Below, piece by piece: positions 8,943 through 17,300 of a DNA stretch of 38,975 bases. The notes beneath the pieces are model-generated. The model saw nothing but the letters and a program-made list of their open reading frames with translations, ran no database searches and was not told the DNA's origin. Made by a program: the position numbers and the translations under genes. This DNA is from Actinomycetes bacterium (GTDB lineage Bacteria > Actinomycetota > Acidimicrobiia > Acidimicrobiales > JAJYXR01): assembly GCA_021801525.1 (NCBI GenBank), contig JAJYXW010000185.1, positions 1 to 38,975 on the forward strand. The letters run 5' to 3'. Position 1 is the first letter of the stretch; each line of letters opens with the position of its first letter.

Positions 8943-10474
8943 CTGGCGGGCTCCAGCCGCCCGAGATGGCCTTCCCGCTTCTGCGAGCCATGCGTTGCGC
9001 TGTCCCCTGTCCTCGCACCTGTGGGGTCCTCGCACAGGCTGAGGCGGCGCCCGAGGTCGGAGGCGATGAGCCCGTCGGGGTCGACCCTCCTGCGCACGGC
9101 GCGCCACTCGTCGAGACGCGGGTACATGGAGGCGAGCAGCTCCGGCCTGAGGCGGCTGTCCTTTGCCAGGTAGACGCGCCCGCCCGCCTCGGCCACCTGT
9201 TCGTCGAGGTCGTCGAGAACCTCGCTGAGCCCGGCCTGCCCTGCGGGCAGGTCCAGCGCCAGCGTCCACCCTGCGATCGGGAACGAGAGAGGGCCCGGGT
9301 TCCCGGGGCCGAAGCTCTTCAGCACGGCGAGGAACGAGGCCACGCGCCGGCCGGCAAGCTGCTCTATCACCGCCCGGATCGTATCCTCGGCGCCGAAGGG
9401 GACCACCAGCTGGTACTGCAGGAAGCCGCGAGGGCCGTAGAGGCGGTTCCAGGCCCCCACGCCGTCGAGGGGATGGAAGAAGCTTGCCATGGGCTCGGGC
9501 CGGGTGGATACCTGGCGCGGTGCCTTGCGGTACCAGGCCTCGTTGAAAGCGGACAGGGACAAGGTATTGAGCAGGCCAGGTGGAGCGACGAAGGGGACGT
9601 TCAGCGCCACGCGGGGGTCGAAGGCCAGAGGGTCGAAGCCGGCCCGGCCCAGGTGCCGGGACGCGATCCGGGTTGCAGCTCGATCTGATGCAGCTCGGTC
9701 TGATGAAGCGCGCTCTGGCGCAGAGTGGCCTGCCGCAGAGAGGTCGGGGATTCTGGCGTGGTTAGCTCGCGTGATGACCGCCCGGCCCAGGTTTCGCCCC
9801 CTGGCCAGGCAGTCGACCCACGCGACCGAGTAGCGGTACTCGCCGTCGCGCTTTTGCATGCGATCCAGGCAGTCGTCGAGGTCGGCTGCCCGCTCGGTGT
9901 CCACGAGCATCCACGACGTCTCTACGGGGATCATGCGGAGCGTCGCCTCGAGCACTACTCCTGTGAGACCCATTCCGCCGGCCGTGGCCCAGAAGAGCTC
10001 GGGGTCGTTCGTGGGAGAAACTTCCACGCGCCCGATCGGGGTCGCGAGGACGAGGCTCTCCACGTGGGAGCAGAAGGAGCCGTCGACGTGGTGGTTCTTG
10101 CCGTGGATGTCGGAGGCGATGGCGCCGCCGAGGGTCACGAAGCGGGTTCCCGGGGTCACCGGCACGAACCAGCCCCGCGGGACGAGCATCCGCATGACCG
10201 AGTCGAGGCTCGCACCGCCTTGTACCCGGAGCACCCCGGTAGTGCTGTTGAAGCCGAGCACCGAGGACATGCCCGTCACGTCGATGACCGTACCCCCGGC
10301 CGCCTGCGCCGCGTCCCCGTACGATCGGCCGAGTCCCCTGGCTACGAGAGGCCGGGTCGCACCATGCACCAGGGCGTCGAGCTGCGCGGGGGAGGAGGGC
10401 CTGACGAGCTGCGCGGCGCTCGGGGCCGTCCGTCCCCATCCTGTGAGCAGGCGGCGCTCTGCAGTCGGGCTCAT
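8939..10474 (-). CDS. dprE1: Decaprenylphosphoryl-beta-D-ribose oxidase (DprE1-like flavoenzyme)
   Basis: A 511-residue VAO-type FAD enzyme close to mycobacterial DprE1 along its length: TGWGRTAPS, ARGLGRSYGD, PGTRFVTLGGAIASDIHGKNHH, GGMGLTGVV, FFHPLDGVGAWNRLYGPRGFLQYQ, FGPGNPGPLSFPIAGW, YLAKDSR and YPRLDEW. It oxidises the C2 hydroxyl of decaprenylphosphoryl-ribose. The essential Lys (Lys418 of the M. tuberculosis enzyme) is Lys438. The residue matching Cys387, the covalent benzothiazinone target, is Ala406. Compared with the mycobacterial enzyme there is a ~25-residue Ala/Ser/Asp/Arg-rich repeat insert near 246-272 and a ~30-residue C-terminal tail. It starts 61 bp after the UbiA gene, in one transcription unit. 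Confidence 0.92.
   Translation of the reverse strand: MSPTAERRLLTGWGRTAPSAAQLVRPSSPAQLDALVHGATRPLVARGLGRSYGDAAQAAGGTVIDVTGMSSVLGFNSTTGVLRVQGGASLDSVMRMLVPRGWFVPVTPGTRFVTLGGAIASDIHGKNHHVDGSFCSHVESLVLATPIGRVEVSPTNDPELFWATAGGMGLTGVVLEATLRMIPVETSWMLVDTERAADLDDCLDRMQKRDGEYRYSVAWVDCLARGRNLGRAVITRANHARIPDLSAAGHSAPERASSDRAASDRAATRIASRHLGRAGFDPLAFDPRVALNVPFVAPPGLLNTLSLSAFNEAWYRKAPRQVSTRPEPMASFFHPLDGVGAWNRLYGPRGFLQYQLVVPFGAEDTIRAVIEQLAGRRVASFLAVLKSFGPGNPGPLSFPIAGWTLALDLPAGQAGLSEVLDDLDEQVAEAGGRVYLAKDSRLRPELLASMYPRLDEWRAVRRRVDPDGLIASDLGRRLSLCEDPTGARTGDSATHGSQKREGHLGRLEPAR
9670..9745. repeat. Degenerate repeat insert in dprE1
   Basis: Imperfect 15-bp units built on GCAGCTCGGTCTGAT and GCAGCTCGATCTGAT-like sequence encode ASSDRAASDRAATR in the reverse frame. 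They fall in a loop where the mycobacterial enzyme has no equivalent residues. Confidence 0.6.
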
Positions 10475-10535
10475 AGGGCGCCCCAGTTAGCCAGTGCCCG
10501 CTGAGCCAGTGCCAGGTGAGCCGGCGCCCACAGGC

Positions 10536-11540
10536 TCACGCGTACACCCCGGCCACGAACAGAGCCACCCAGAGGAGCCCGAGGATCTGCAGGGTGCGGT
10601 CGCCGAGGGCGAGGTCCTCAGGAGCCGCTCCCCGGCCGGTCTCGAAGCGGAGCTCGACGACGAGCAGCGCCAGCACGAAGGGCACTATCGAGAGCTCGAA
10701 CCAGATGGGATGGTGCCCCCTGCCGAGCTGGCCCGCCCGCTCGAAGCCCCAGAGGCAGTAGGCGGTGGTCGCGACGGATGCCCCGAGCAGGCGCAACGCG
10801 CGGAGGAAGGGGCCGGGGTAGCTCGCGAGAACGGGCCGGTGGGCGGCGCCGCCTTCACCGGGGAGGGCGAGCTCGGCGCTGCGCTTTCCGGCCACCACGA
10901 AGAGCGCGCCAAACGAGGCCACGATCAAGAACCAGTCCGAGAGCGGCACGCCGGTAGCCACGCCTCCCGCGATAGCCCGGAGCACGAACCCCGAGCAGAC
11001 GCAGGCCATCTCCACGACGGGCTCGCGCTTCAGGCGCAGCGAGTACGTGATGGAGATGGTCGCGTACAGGGCGACCACGATGCCGAGCTTCGGACCGGCG
11101 AGGAGCCACGCGGAGGCTGCGGCGAGCCCGAGCCCCCCTGCGCCGCAGGCTGCCGCCAGCTTCGCGGAGACAAGGCCGGAGGCAACAGGCCGGTTGCGCT
11201 TGGCGGGATGCCGGCGGTCGCTCGGCGCGTCCAGGGCGTCGTTCACCAGGTACACCGACGCCGAGGCGAGGCAGAACACTGCTACCGCGGACGATGCCAC
11301 GAGGGCGCCGTGCAGGTGGGTGAGGACACCGGCCGCCGCCGGCGCCGCCAGGACGAGCAGGTTCTTCACCCATTGGCGCGGGCGGGCCGCTTGGAGAAGT
11401 CCGATCACCTGTGCCGGCCAGGGGGCGCCGCCCCGCGGAGCGCCCCCGACCCCGCCGCCGAGATCACCCCCGGGTGCAGTGGCGTAGGTTCCGGTGCTCT
11501 CGGTGCGGCTCCGCTCGCCGGTGGCGGGAAGATGGATCAT
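10536..11540 (-). CDS. ubiA: Decaprenyl-phosphate phosphoribosyltransferase (UbiA-family DPPR synthase)
   Basis: A 334-residue multi-pass membrane protein of the UbiA superfamily. The motif NDALDAPSD (residues 100-108, NDxxDxxxD), followed by RRHPAKRNRPVASG, is the Mg/diphosphate site of DPPR synthases such as Rv3806c. RPRQWVKNLLVLAAP and FVLRAIAGGVATGVPLSDWFL are also typical. It joins PRPP ribose-5-phosphate to decaprenyl phosphate. The open frame extends to 11762, but ATG 11540 has GAGGAGG 11 nt upstream and gives about the normal length with a Gly-rich leader. It is first in the operon with dprE1 and dprE2. The phosphatase for the intermediate step is not in the window. Confidence 0.9.
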   Translation of the reverse strand: MIHLPATGERSRTESTGTYATAPGGDLGGGVGGAPRGGAPWPAQVIGLLQAARPRQWVKNLLVLAAPAAAGVLTHLHGALVASSAVAVFCLASASVYLVNDALDAPSDRRHPAKRNRPVASGLVSAKLAAACGAGGLGLAAASAWLLAGPKLGIVVALYATISITYSLRLKREPVVEMACVCSGFVLRAIAGGVATGVPLSDWFLIVASFGALFVVAGKRSAELALPGEGGAAHRPVLASYPGPFLRALRLLGASVATTAYCLWGFERAGQLGRGHHPIWFELSIVPFVLALLVVELRFETGRGAAPEDLALGDRTLQILGLLWVALFVAGVYA

Positions 11541-11668
11541 GGCGCTGGTCGCCTCCTCGATGGCCCTGCTCGATGGCGCTGGGCGTCCCGCTCCACGCGG
11601 GCTCGTGCCGCCAGGTGCCCGCGCCAGCGTGCCCGCGCCGAGGCTCAGGGTGCGCTGGCGACCTCCCG

Positions 11669-11674
11669 AGGCTA
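11669..11674 (-). promoter_or_regulatory. Candidate -10 box of the ubiA-dprE1-dprE2 operon
   Basis: TAGCCT on the minus strand matches the actinobacterial TAnnnT -10 and is identical to the box before pepN. No start codon follows at 6-8 nt, so this mRNA would have a leader reaching to ATG 11540, consistent with the Shine-Dalgarno seen there. Confidence 0.3.
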
Positions 11675-11811
11675 ACACCGTTTTGACCTCCCGCCGGCCC
11701 CTAGGGACGGGGCTGCCGTCGCTCGGGAGCTCGGTGGATACCGGCGGTGGTGCACGATCCACTGCGGGCCGCCAAGACCTGCGAGAGGTCGCAGGGGCCG
11801 GCGGCGCGCGC

Positions 11812-11829
11812 TAAGTTGACGCACCGTCA
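11812..11829 (+). promoter_or_regulatory. Promoter and palindromic operator of the acyl-CoA ligase/SDR operon
   Basis: A TAAGTT -10-like box (11812-11817) runs into the perfect inverted repeat TGACG-CAC-CGTCA (11817-11829), which would cover the transcription start. This geometry suits a TetR-type repressor that senses acyl-CoA, but no regulator gene is in the window. The ligase start follows 34 bp later with its own GGAGG. Confidence 0.45.
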
Positions 11830-11862
11830 GGTAGTTCGGCCGATTCCGTTGGAGGGTGCCAG

Positions 11863-13569
11863 GTGCTGGATGCGAGCAGCTTGTGGGAGCTGGTGCTGGC
11901 GCGTGCCGAGGCCGGCCCTGACGCGCTGATGGTTGTCGACGAGCGTTCCATGCGGCTCACCTTCGCCGGTTACAAGGAGGCGGCCGAGCGTGCCGCCGCG
12001 GGTCTGGCGCGCTTGGGCGTGGGAGAGGGATCGGTGGTGTCGTGGATGCTCCCGACGAGGCTGGAGGCTTTCGTGCTCGCAGGCGCCCTGTCGCGACTGT
12101 CGGCCGTACAGAACCCGATAATCCCCATATACCGTCACCGCGAGGTGGGTTTCATCCTCGAGCAGGCCGGCTCGGACTTCGTCTTGGTGCCGGGAGCCTG
12201 GCGCGGTTTCGACTACGAGCAGATGGTGCGTGAGCTGAGCGCAGCGAGCGTGCTCGAGCCTGCGGTGATCGTCTGCAACAGGGAGCTGCCAGACGGCGAC
12301 CCCGCAGAGCTGGCGGGCCCGGGCGGAAGCGGCAGCGCAGGCAAGCCGGGCGGAAGCGGCAGCGCCGGCAATCCGGGTGGAAACGCCGGCACGGGCCTTC
12401 GAGCCTCCAGGCCGGAGGTCAGGTGGCTGTTCTACACCTCGGGGACCACTGCGGATCCCAAGGGCGCCATGCACACGGACGCGAGCATCATGGCCGTGGC
12501 CAGGGGCATGGCTGAATGCCTCGACTTCGGTCCAGAGGATCGAAACGCTCTGCTCTTCCCCTTCACCCATGTGGCCGGCCCGATATGGCTCGCCACGAGC
12601 CTGATGACCGGCGGGGCGAACATCGTGATGGAGCGTTTCGACCCGGCGGAAGCGGTGGAGGTGCTCCGGAGGGAGGGAGTGACGATGGCGGGTTCGGGAA
12701 CCACCTTCCATCAGGCTTACCTTGCAGCGCAGAGGAGATCCGCGGGCGGGCCGATATTCCCGCGCCTGCGGTGCTGTCCCGGTGGGGGGGCTCCCAAGCC
12801 CCCGATGCTGCACAGTGAGGTGAAGCGCGAGCTCGGCGGTGCCGGAGTTCTCTCGGGCTGGGGGCTGACTGAGGCCCCGATACTCACGATGGGCCGCTTC
12901 GACGACCCCGACCGGAAGCTCGCCACTACCGAGGGGCGCCCGATGCCAGGCGTGGAGCTGCGTGTGGTCGCTCCCGACGGCAGCGTGCTCGAGCGCGGCC
13001 TCGAGGGCGAGCTCCGTGCCAGAGCGCCGCAGATGATGGCGGGCTATGTCGATTCTTCTCTCGACGCCGAGGCGTTCGACGAGTATCACTACTTCCGCAC
13101 GGGAGACCTAGGGGTCATGGACGATGACGGCTACGTCGTGATAACGGGCAGGCTGAAGGACGTGATCATCCGCAACGGCGAGAACATATCGGCCAAGGAG
13201 GTCGAGGACCTTCTCTACGAGCACCCCAAGGTTCGCGACGTGGCCGTGGTCGGCGTGCCTGACCCTGTGACGGGCGAGCGGGCATGCGCCGTGGTCGTCG
13301 GGGAAGGGGGCGAGAGGATCTCCATCGACGAGGCAGCCTCGTTCTTGGAGTCCAGAGGCCTGAGGCGCCAGGCAGTGCCAGAGAGGATAGAGCACGTGGA
13401 TGCCCTGCCTCGCAATCCGGCCGGCAAGGTGCTGAAACAGGACCTCCGGGCGCTGTTCACCACCGCCTCGGAGCTGGCGCCCCCGGGGCTCACCCCGCTC
13501 CCGGGGCTCACCCAGCCTTCCGGGCAAAGCGCGCCGGCTGCTTCGCTGGGTGAGGGGGGAGGACTGTGA
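11863..13569 (+). CDS. Class I adenylate-forming acyl-CoA ligase
   Basis: A 568-residue ANL-superfamily enzyme that activates a carboxylic acid with ATP and CoA. The ATP loop FYTSGTTADPKGAMHT is at about 189-203, then SGWGLTE, the hinge YFRTGDLGVMDDDGY, GRLKDVIIRNGENI (about 429-442) and the catalytic Lys in NPAGKVLKQDLR (Lys522). The chain length or ring type of the substrate cannot be assigned. GTG 11863 has GGAGG 7 nt upstream. A 27-bp duplication inserts Gly/Ser/Ala residues at about 153-172, and the tail has a PGLTP/PGLTQ duplication. Its stop overlaps the SDR start (GTGA), so both belong to one acyl-CoA operon facing a thiolase. Confidence 0.88.
   Translation: MLDASSLWELVLARAEAGPDALMVVDERSMRLTFAGYKEAAERAAAGLARLGVGEGSVVSWMLPTRLEAFVLAGALSRLSAVQNPIIPIYRHREVGFILEQAGSDFVLVPGAWRGFDYEQMVRELSAASVLEPAVIVCNRELPDGDPAELAGPGGSGSAGKPGGSGSAGNPGGNAGTGLRASRPEVRWLFYTSGTTADPKGAMHTDASIMAVARGMAECLDFGPEDRNALLFPFTHVAGPIWLATSLMTGGANIVMERFDPAEAVEVLRREGVTMAGSGTTFHQAYLAAQRRSAGGPIFPRLRCCPGGGAPKPPMLHSEVKRELGGAGVLSGWGLTEAPILTMGRFDDPDRKLATTEGRPMPGVELRVVAPDGSVLERGLEGELRARAPQMMAGYVDSSLDAEAFDEYHYFRTGDLGVMDDDGYVVITGRLKDVIIRNGENISAKEVEDLLYEHPKVRDVAVVGVPDPVTGERACAVVVGEGGERISIDEAASFLESRGLRRQAVPERIEHVDALPRNPAGKVLKQDLRALFTTASELAPPGLTPLPGLTQPSGQSAPAASLGEGGGL
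12319..12381. repeat. 27-bp duplication inside the acyl-CoA ligase gene
   Basis: Two 27-bp units starting at 12319 and 12346 (CCGGGCGGAAGCGGCAGCGC core) plus a partial third encode PGGSGSAGK/PGGSGSAGN. They lie between the N-terminal subdomain and the ATP loop, and the frame is preserved. Confidence 0.8.
13483..13517. repeat. 18-bp duplication at the ligase C-terminus
   Basis: Two imperfect 18-bp units with the core CCCGGGGCTCACCC encode PGLTPL and PGLTQP in the non-conserved tail after the catalytic Lys domain. Confidence 0.7.
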
Positions 13570-14342
13570 GCACGGCCGGCTTCGAGGTGCCCTCGAAGCG
13601 ATTTGCGGGGAAGGTTGCCCTGGTGACCGGTGCCGCCTCCGGCATCGGTCGCGCAACAGCCATGCGCCTGGCGATCGAGGGCGCGTCGGTGGCATGCCTC
13701 GACTTGTCGGCCGAGGCGCTGGAAGAGCTCTCCGGGGAGGTCGACGCCCTCGGTGGCAGCGTTCTTGCGCTCGCCTGCGACGTGTCCGACGAGACCTCGG
13801 TACGGCGCGCGGTCGGCGAGGCAGCGGAGCGCCTTGGCCGCCTGTCTGTGGTGTGCAACGTGGCGGGCATAGGCGGCTTCGACCACGCCGCAGACCTGTC
13901 GCTCGATCGCTGGGAGCGCATCTTGGCCGTCAACCTGACGGGCACCTTCCTCGTCTGCAGGGAGTCGCTTCACCACCTTGCCGACGGGGGCGGGTCGATC
14001 GTCAACGTGGCGTCGAGCGCCGGGGTGATGGGACAGCCCTACTCGGCGGCTTACTGCGCATCCAAGGGCGGCGTGGTGATGCTGACCAGGGCGCTGGCCG
14101 TCGAGTACGCGGGCAAGGGTGTGCGAGTGAACGCCGTTGCGCCAGGTGGAGTGGACACCCCCCTGCTCGGGTCGTTCGCCCTTCCCGACGGGGCCGACGC
14201 CAAGTTGCTGCGGAGGATCATGAGCCCGATGGGCTTCGCCACCCCCGAGCAGCTGGCCGCTTCCATTGCGTTCCTGGCCTCTGACGAGTCCGGCTACACC
14301 ACCGGTGCAGTGCTTGCAGTCGACGGCGGCATTACGGCCTGA
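13566..14342 (+). CDS. Short-chain dehydrogenase/reductase
   Basis: A 258-residue classical SDR. The cofactor motif is TGAASGIG near residue 22, an acidic residue in CLDLS suggests NAD, then CNVAGIGG, the catalytic Ser in NVASSAG, YCASK (Tyr and Lys) and the C-terminal GYTTGAVLAVDGG. It most likely oxidises a hydroxyacyl-CoA or cyclic alcohol made downstream of the adjacent ligase; the substrate is inferred from context only. GTG 13566 overlaps the ligase stop and has GGGGGAGGA just upstream. It ends 19 bp from the end of the convergent thiolase gene. Confidence 0.88.
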   Translation: MSTAGFEVPSKRFAGKVALVTGAASGIGRATAMRLAIEGASVACLDLSAEALEELSGEVDALGGSVLALACDVSDETSVRRAVGEAAERLGRLSVVCNVAGIGGFDHAADLSLDRWERILAVNLTGTFLVCRESLHHLADGGGSIVNVASSAGVMGQPYSAAYCASKGGVVMLTRALAVEYAGKGVRVNAVAPGGVDTPLLGSFALPDGADAKLLRRIMSPMGFATPEQLAASIAFLASDESGYTTGAVLAVDGGITA

Positions 14343-14361
14343 GCATCTGGGACCGTTCCCT

Positions 14362-15564
14362 TCAGGAGAGCCGCTCCACGACCATCGCCATCCCCTGGCC
14401 GCCGCCGACGCACATGGTCTCGAGGCCGATGGTCTTGTCCTCGTCGGCGAGGGCGTGGAGGAGGGTGGTCATTATGCGGGCCCCTGTCATGCCGAACGGA
14501 TGACCGAGGGCTATGGCGCCCCCTTTGACGTTCAGCTTCTCCCATGGGATGCCCAAGTGGCGCGCCGAGGGGATGACCTGGGCGGCAAATGCCTCGTTGA
14601 TCTCCACAAGGTCTACGTCCTCGATGGACATGCCTGCCCTGGCAAGGGCTTGCCGGCTCGCCTCCACGGGGCCTAGCCCCATGATCTCGGGGTCGAGGGC
14701 CGTCACCCCGCTCGAGACGACCCGGGCGATGGGCGTGATCCCGAGGGAGCGGGCCTTGGTGTCCGACATCACCACGACTGCTGCAGCACCGTCGTTCAGT
14801 GGGCAGGCGTTGCCGGCGGTGACCTTCCCTCCCTCGCGGAAGACGGGCTTCAGCTGGGCCAGGCCTTCCACGGTGGTCCCCGCGCGAGGACCGTCGTCCC
14901 TGGCCACCGTCACGCCGCCTGGCGTGGTCACCGGAATTATCTCGTGCTCGAAGAACCCGTTCTCCTGCGAGGCGACGGCCCTCGATTGGGACAGGCACGC
15001 AAACTCGTCCATTTCCTCACGCGAGACATCCTCGAGCTCGGCGACGTTCTCCGCGGTCTGGCCCATGGAGATGTAGACGTCTGGCAGGCCACGAGGCGGG
15101 CTCCAGGGTTCACTGGTTGCCGGCGCGCGTTTCGCAGTGCGCGCCTCGGCATCGGCGAAGGCTTGATTGTGTGGCCCGGTGTCGGAAGCCCCCTGGCCGA
15201 AGCGGCTCACCGTCTCGACTCCGGCGGCCACGAACGCGTCACCCTCGCCCGCCTTGATCGCATGCGCTGCCATCCGGCTCGCCTCCAGCGAGGAGGAGCA
15301 GTACCGGTTGACCGTGACACCGGGGGCGTCGACCCCGGCGAGTATGGAGGCCACTCGCGCGATGTTGTACCCCGCCTCGCCGGCAGGTTCCCCGCATCCG
15401 ACTATCACGTCCTCGACTTCGGAGGGGGACAGTGCCGGCACCGATGCTAGGACCGATCGGATGACGAGGGCGGCCAGGTCGTCGGGTCGGCACTCGACGA
15501 GCGAGCCTTTCATCGCTCGCCCGATCGGGGTGCGACCGGTGGCAACTATCAACGCTTCGGGCAT
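14362..15564 (-). CDS. Acetyl-CoA C-acyltransferase (thiolase)
   Basis: A 400-residue thiolase. The acylated Cys is in VNRYCSSSLEASRM (Cys89), NEAFAAQV carries the active-site Asn/Glu, GGAIALGHPFGMTGAR the catalytic His, and CVGGGQGMAMV the second Cys. It cleaves 3-ketoacyl-CoA to acetyl-CoA and a shortened acyl-CoA, or runs the reverse condensation; degradation fits the nearby ligase and SDR. ATG 15564 has AGAGGAGA 5 nt upstream, so the open extension to 15708 is not used. A TAGCAT box at 15632-15637 could be its -10. Confidence 0.93.
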   Translation of the reverse strand: MPEALIVATGRTPIGRAMKGSLVECRPDDLAALVIRSVLASVPALSPSEVEDVIVGCGEPAGEAGYNIARVASILAGVDAPGVTVNRYCSSSLEASRMAAHAIKAGEGDAFVAAGVETVSRFGQGASDTGPHNQAFADAEARTAKRAPATSEPWSPPRGLPDVYISMGQTAENVAELEDVSREEMDEFACLSQSRAVASQENGFFEHEIIPVTTPGGVTVARDDGPRAGTTVEGLAQLKPVFREGGKVTAGNACPLNDGAAAVVVMSDTKARSLGITPIARVVSSGVTALDPEIMGLGPVEASRQALARAGMSIEDVDLVEINEAFAAQVIPSARHLGIPWEKLNVKGGAIALGHPFGMTGARIMTTLLHALADEDKTIGLETMCVGGGQGMAMVVERLS

Positions 15565-15631
15565 GGAGGTCTCCTCTGGTTCCAGGTGTCCGGGTGCTCT
15601 CGCGGCTGAGACGAGCAGTTGGCGGGGCCAG

Positions 15632-15637
15632 ATGCTA
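15632..15637 (-). promoter_or_regulatory. Candidate -10 box of the thiolase gene
   Basis: TAGCAT on the minus strand fits TAnnnT and lies 67 bp before the thiolase ATG, leaving a leader that carries the Shine-Dalgarno sequence. Weak evidence on its own. Confidence 0.3.
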
Positions 15638-15761
15638 GCGCTTCTGCAGGATTCCGTTCCGCTCGAGCGCCACGGTGGGCCACGATGGCCGTGCCAGCCG
15701 GGGAGCAAGGCCGCGGCCTGCGTTTGCGCCGAAGGGTCGCTGCGGGGGAGGCTGGTCCGTC

Positions 15762-17300
15762 ATGGCACGCCACCAGGCTGTACGCGGCCTCGAACCAGGG
15801 GAGCTGGAAGGGGCGACGGTTCCGGCAGGCATCGCGCCTGCCCTCGCGACAGGCGTGGTGCCCGCCATCCCGCCCGACGTGTCGCGCGACGTACCGCCAG
15901 CGGTCGCGCCGCGACCTCCCCAGGCTGGCGGGCTGCGCGTGGCGTTCCTCGTCTACAGGGGCAACCCGCGCTGCGGCGGGCAGGGCGTGTACACCCGGCA
16001 CCTGACCAGGGAGCTGGTCGCGCTCGGTCATTCGGTGGAGGTGTTTGCCGGCCAGCCGTGGCCCGTCCTCGACGAAGGCGTCGGCTTCACACCGGTGCCG
16101 AGTCTCGACCTCTACAGGGAGCCCGACCCCTTCCGGCTGCCGCGTCCTTCGGAGATCGGTTCCTGGGTCGACCTGATGGAGCTCGGTATCATGTGCACTG
16201 CCGGCTTCCCCGAGCCCCGGACCTTCTCCATACGAGCCAGGCGGTTGCTCCGGTCGCGTCTCGGCGATTTCGACATCGTGCACGACAACCAGTGCCTCGG
16301 CTCGGGACTGCTCGGGATGATCCGCGATGGCTGGCCTCTCTTGACCACCCTGCACCACCCCATCACCGTAGACCGCCAGCTCGCGCTCTCCCACGCTGGC
16401 AACCCCTGGAAGCGAGTCACCACCAGGCGCTGGTTCGGCTTCCTCGGCATGCAGGCGAGGGTGTCGCGCCGGCTTCCCCGGATCGTCACGGTGTCGGAGT
16501 CCTCGAGGCACGACATCGCCGATCAGATGGGCGTGGACCCGGCGAGGATGACAGTCGTGCCGGTGGGAGTGGACCACGACGTGTTCAGGCCCAGACCTCT
16601 AGTTCGCCGAGTGAGCGGGCGGATCATGGTCACTTCGTCCAGCGACGTCCCTATGAAGGGCATCGTCCCCTTGCTCGAGGCAGTTGCGAAGCTGGTGGCC
16701 GAGCGCAGTGTGGAGGTGGTTGTGATCGGTCGCCCCCAACCAGGCGGGCGTGTCTCACGGGCGATAGACGACCTCGGGCTCGGGAACGTAGTGCGCTGCG
16801 TGAGCGGCGTGAGCGACGACGAGCTCGCCTGCCTGTACGCAGAGGCTGAGGTGGCCGTGGTGCCTTCGCTCTACGAGGGCTTCTCGCTTCCCGCCATAGA
16901 GGCGATGGCCTGTGGCGTGCCGGTCGTGGCGACGACCGGCGGGGCCCTCCCGGAAGTCGTGGGCACGAACGGGGAGACCGGGGTGCTGGTCCCGCCCAAC
17001 GACCCCGATGCGCTGGCCTGCGGCATACGCAGCGTTCTCGACGACCCTGGCTTTGCAGCACGGCTAGGGACCGATGGGAGGCGTCGGGTGCTCTCCCTTT
17101 ACACCTGGCGCGAGACGGCGCGCCGCACCGCGGAGGAGTACCGGGAGCTCCTGGCGAGCGCGCCCGCGCGTGCTCCGCGCGCCGTCGCGGCGACTCTGCC
17201 GAGCACGGCGGCGACCGTGACATCTGCCGGTGCGACCGCCGTTGCCGGCACTCCCGGAGCGCCGGCACGAGCCGCGTACAGCGCGGATCCGCCATGTTGA
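15762..17300 (+). CDS. GT4-family glycosyltransferase
   Basis: A 512-residue GT-B glycosyltransferase. The N-terminal Rossmann domain begins near residue 58 with LRVAFLVYRGNPRCGGQGVYTRHLTRELVALGH in pieces; the C-terminal domain has VPVGVDHDVFRP, SSSDVPMKG and the nucleotide-sugar motif EGFSLPAIEAMACGVPVVAT. Residues 1-55 are a non-conserved Ala/Pro-rich leader, and the last ~45 are Ala/Thr-rich. The ATG at 15762 has GGGGGAGG 10 nt upstream. It overlaps the next gene by 7 bp and heads a three-gene operon with a methyltransferase and an (alpha/alpha)6-type protein. The sugar donor and acceptor are unknown. Confidence 0.88.
   Translation: MARHQAVRGLEPGELEGATVPAGIAPALATGVVPAIPPDVSRDVPPAVAPRPPQAGGLRVAFLVYRGNPRCGGQGVYTRHLTRELVALGHSVEVFAGQPWPVLDEGVGFTPVPSLDLYREPDPFRLPRPSEIGSWVDLMELGIMCTAGFPEPRTFSIRARRLLRSRLGDFDIVHDNQCLGSGLLGMIRDGWPLLTTLHHPITVDRQLALSHAGNPWKRVTTRRWFGFLGMQARVSRRLPRIVTVSESSRHDIADQMGVDPARMTVVPVGVDHDVFRPRPLVRRVSGRIMVTSSSDVPMKGIVPLLEAVAKLVAERSVEVVVIGRPQPGGRVSRAIDDLGLGNVVRCVSGVSDDELACLYAEAEVAVVPSLYEGFSLPAIEAMACGVPVVATTGGALPEVVGTNGETGVLVPPNDPDALACGIRSVLDDPGFAARLGTDGRRRVLSLYTWRETARRTAEEYRELLASAPARAPRAVAATLPSTAATVTSAGATAVAGTPGAPARAAYSADPPC

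Larger units (their letters stand above)
11541..11862. other. Divergent intergenic region between ubiA and the acyl-CoA ligase
   Basis: About 320 bp without a credible gene. It holds a -10-like TAGCCT for ubiA (minus strand, 11669-11674), which would leave a 5' leader of about 120 nt. That leader contains a 14-bp GC-rich duplication (GGCGCGGGCAC twice, about 11610-11640). At the other end it holds a TAAGTT box and a palindrome for the ligase operon. Confidence 0.5.
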
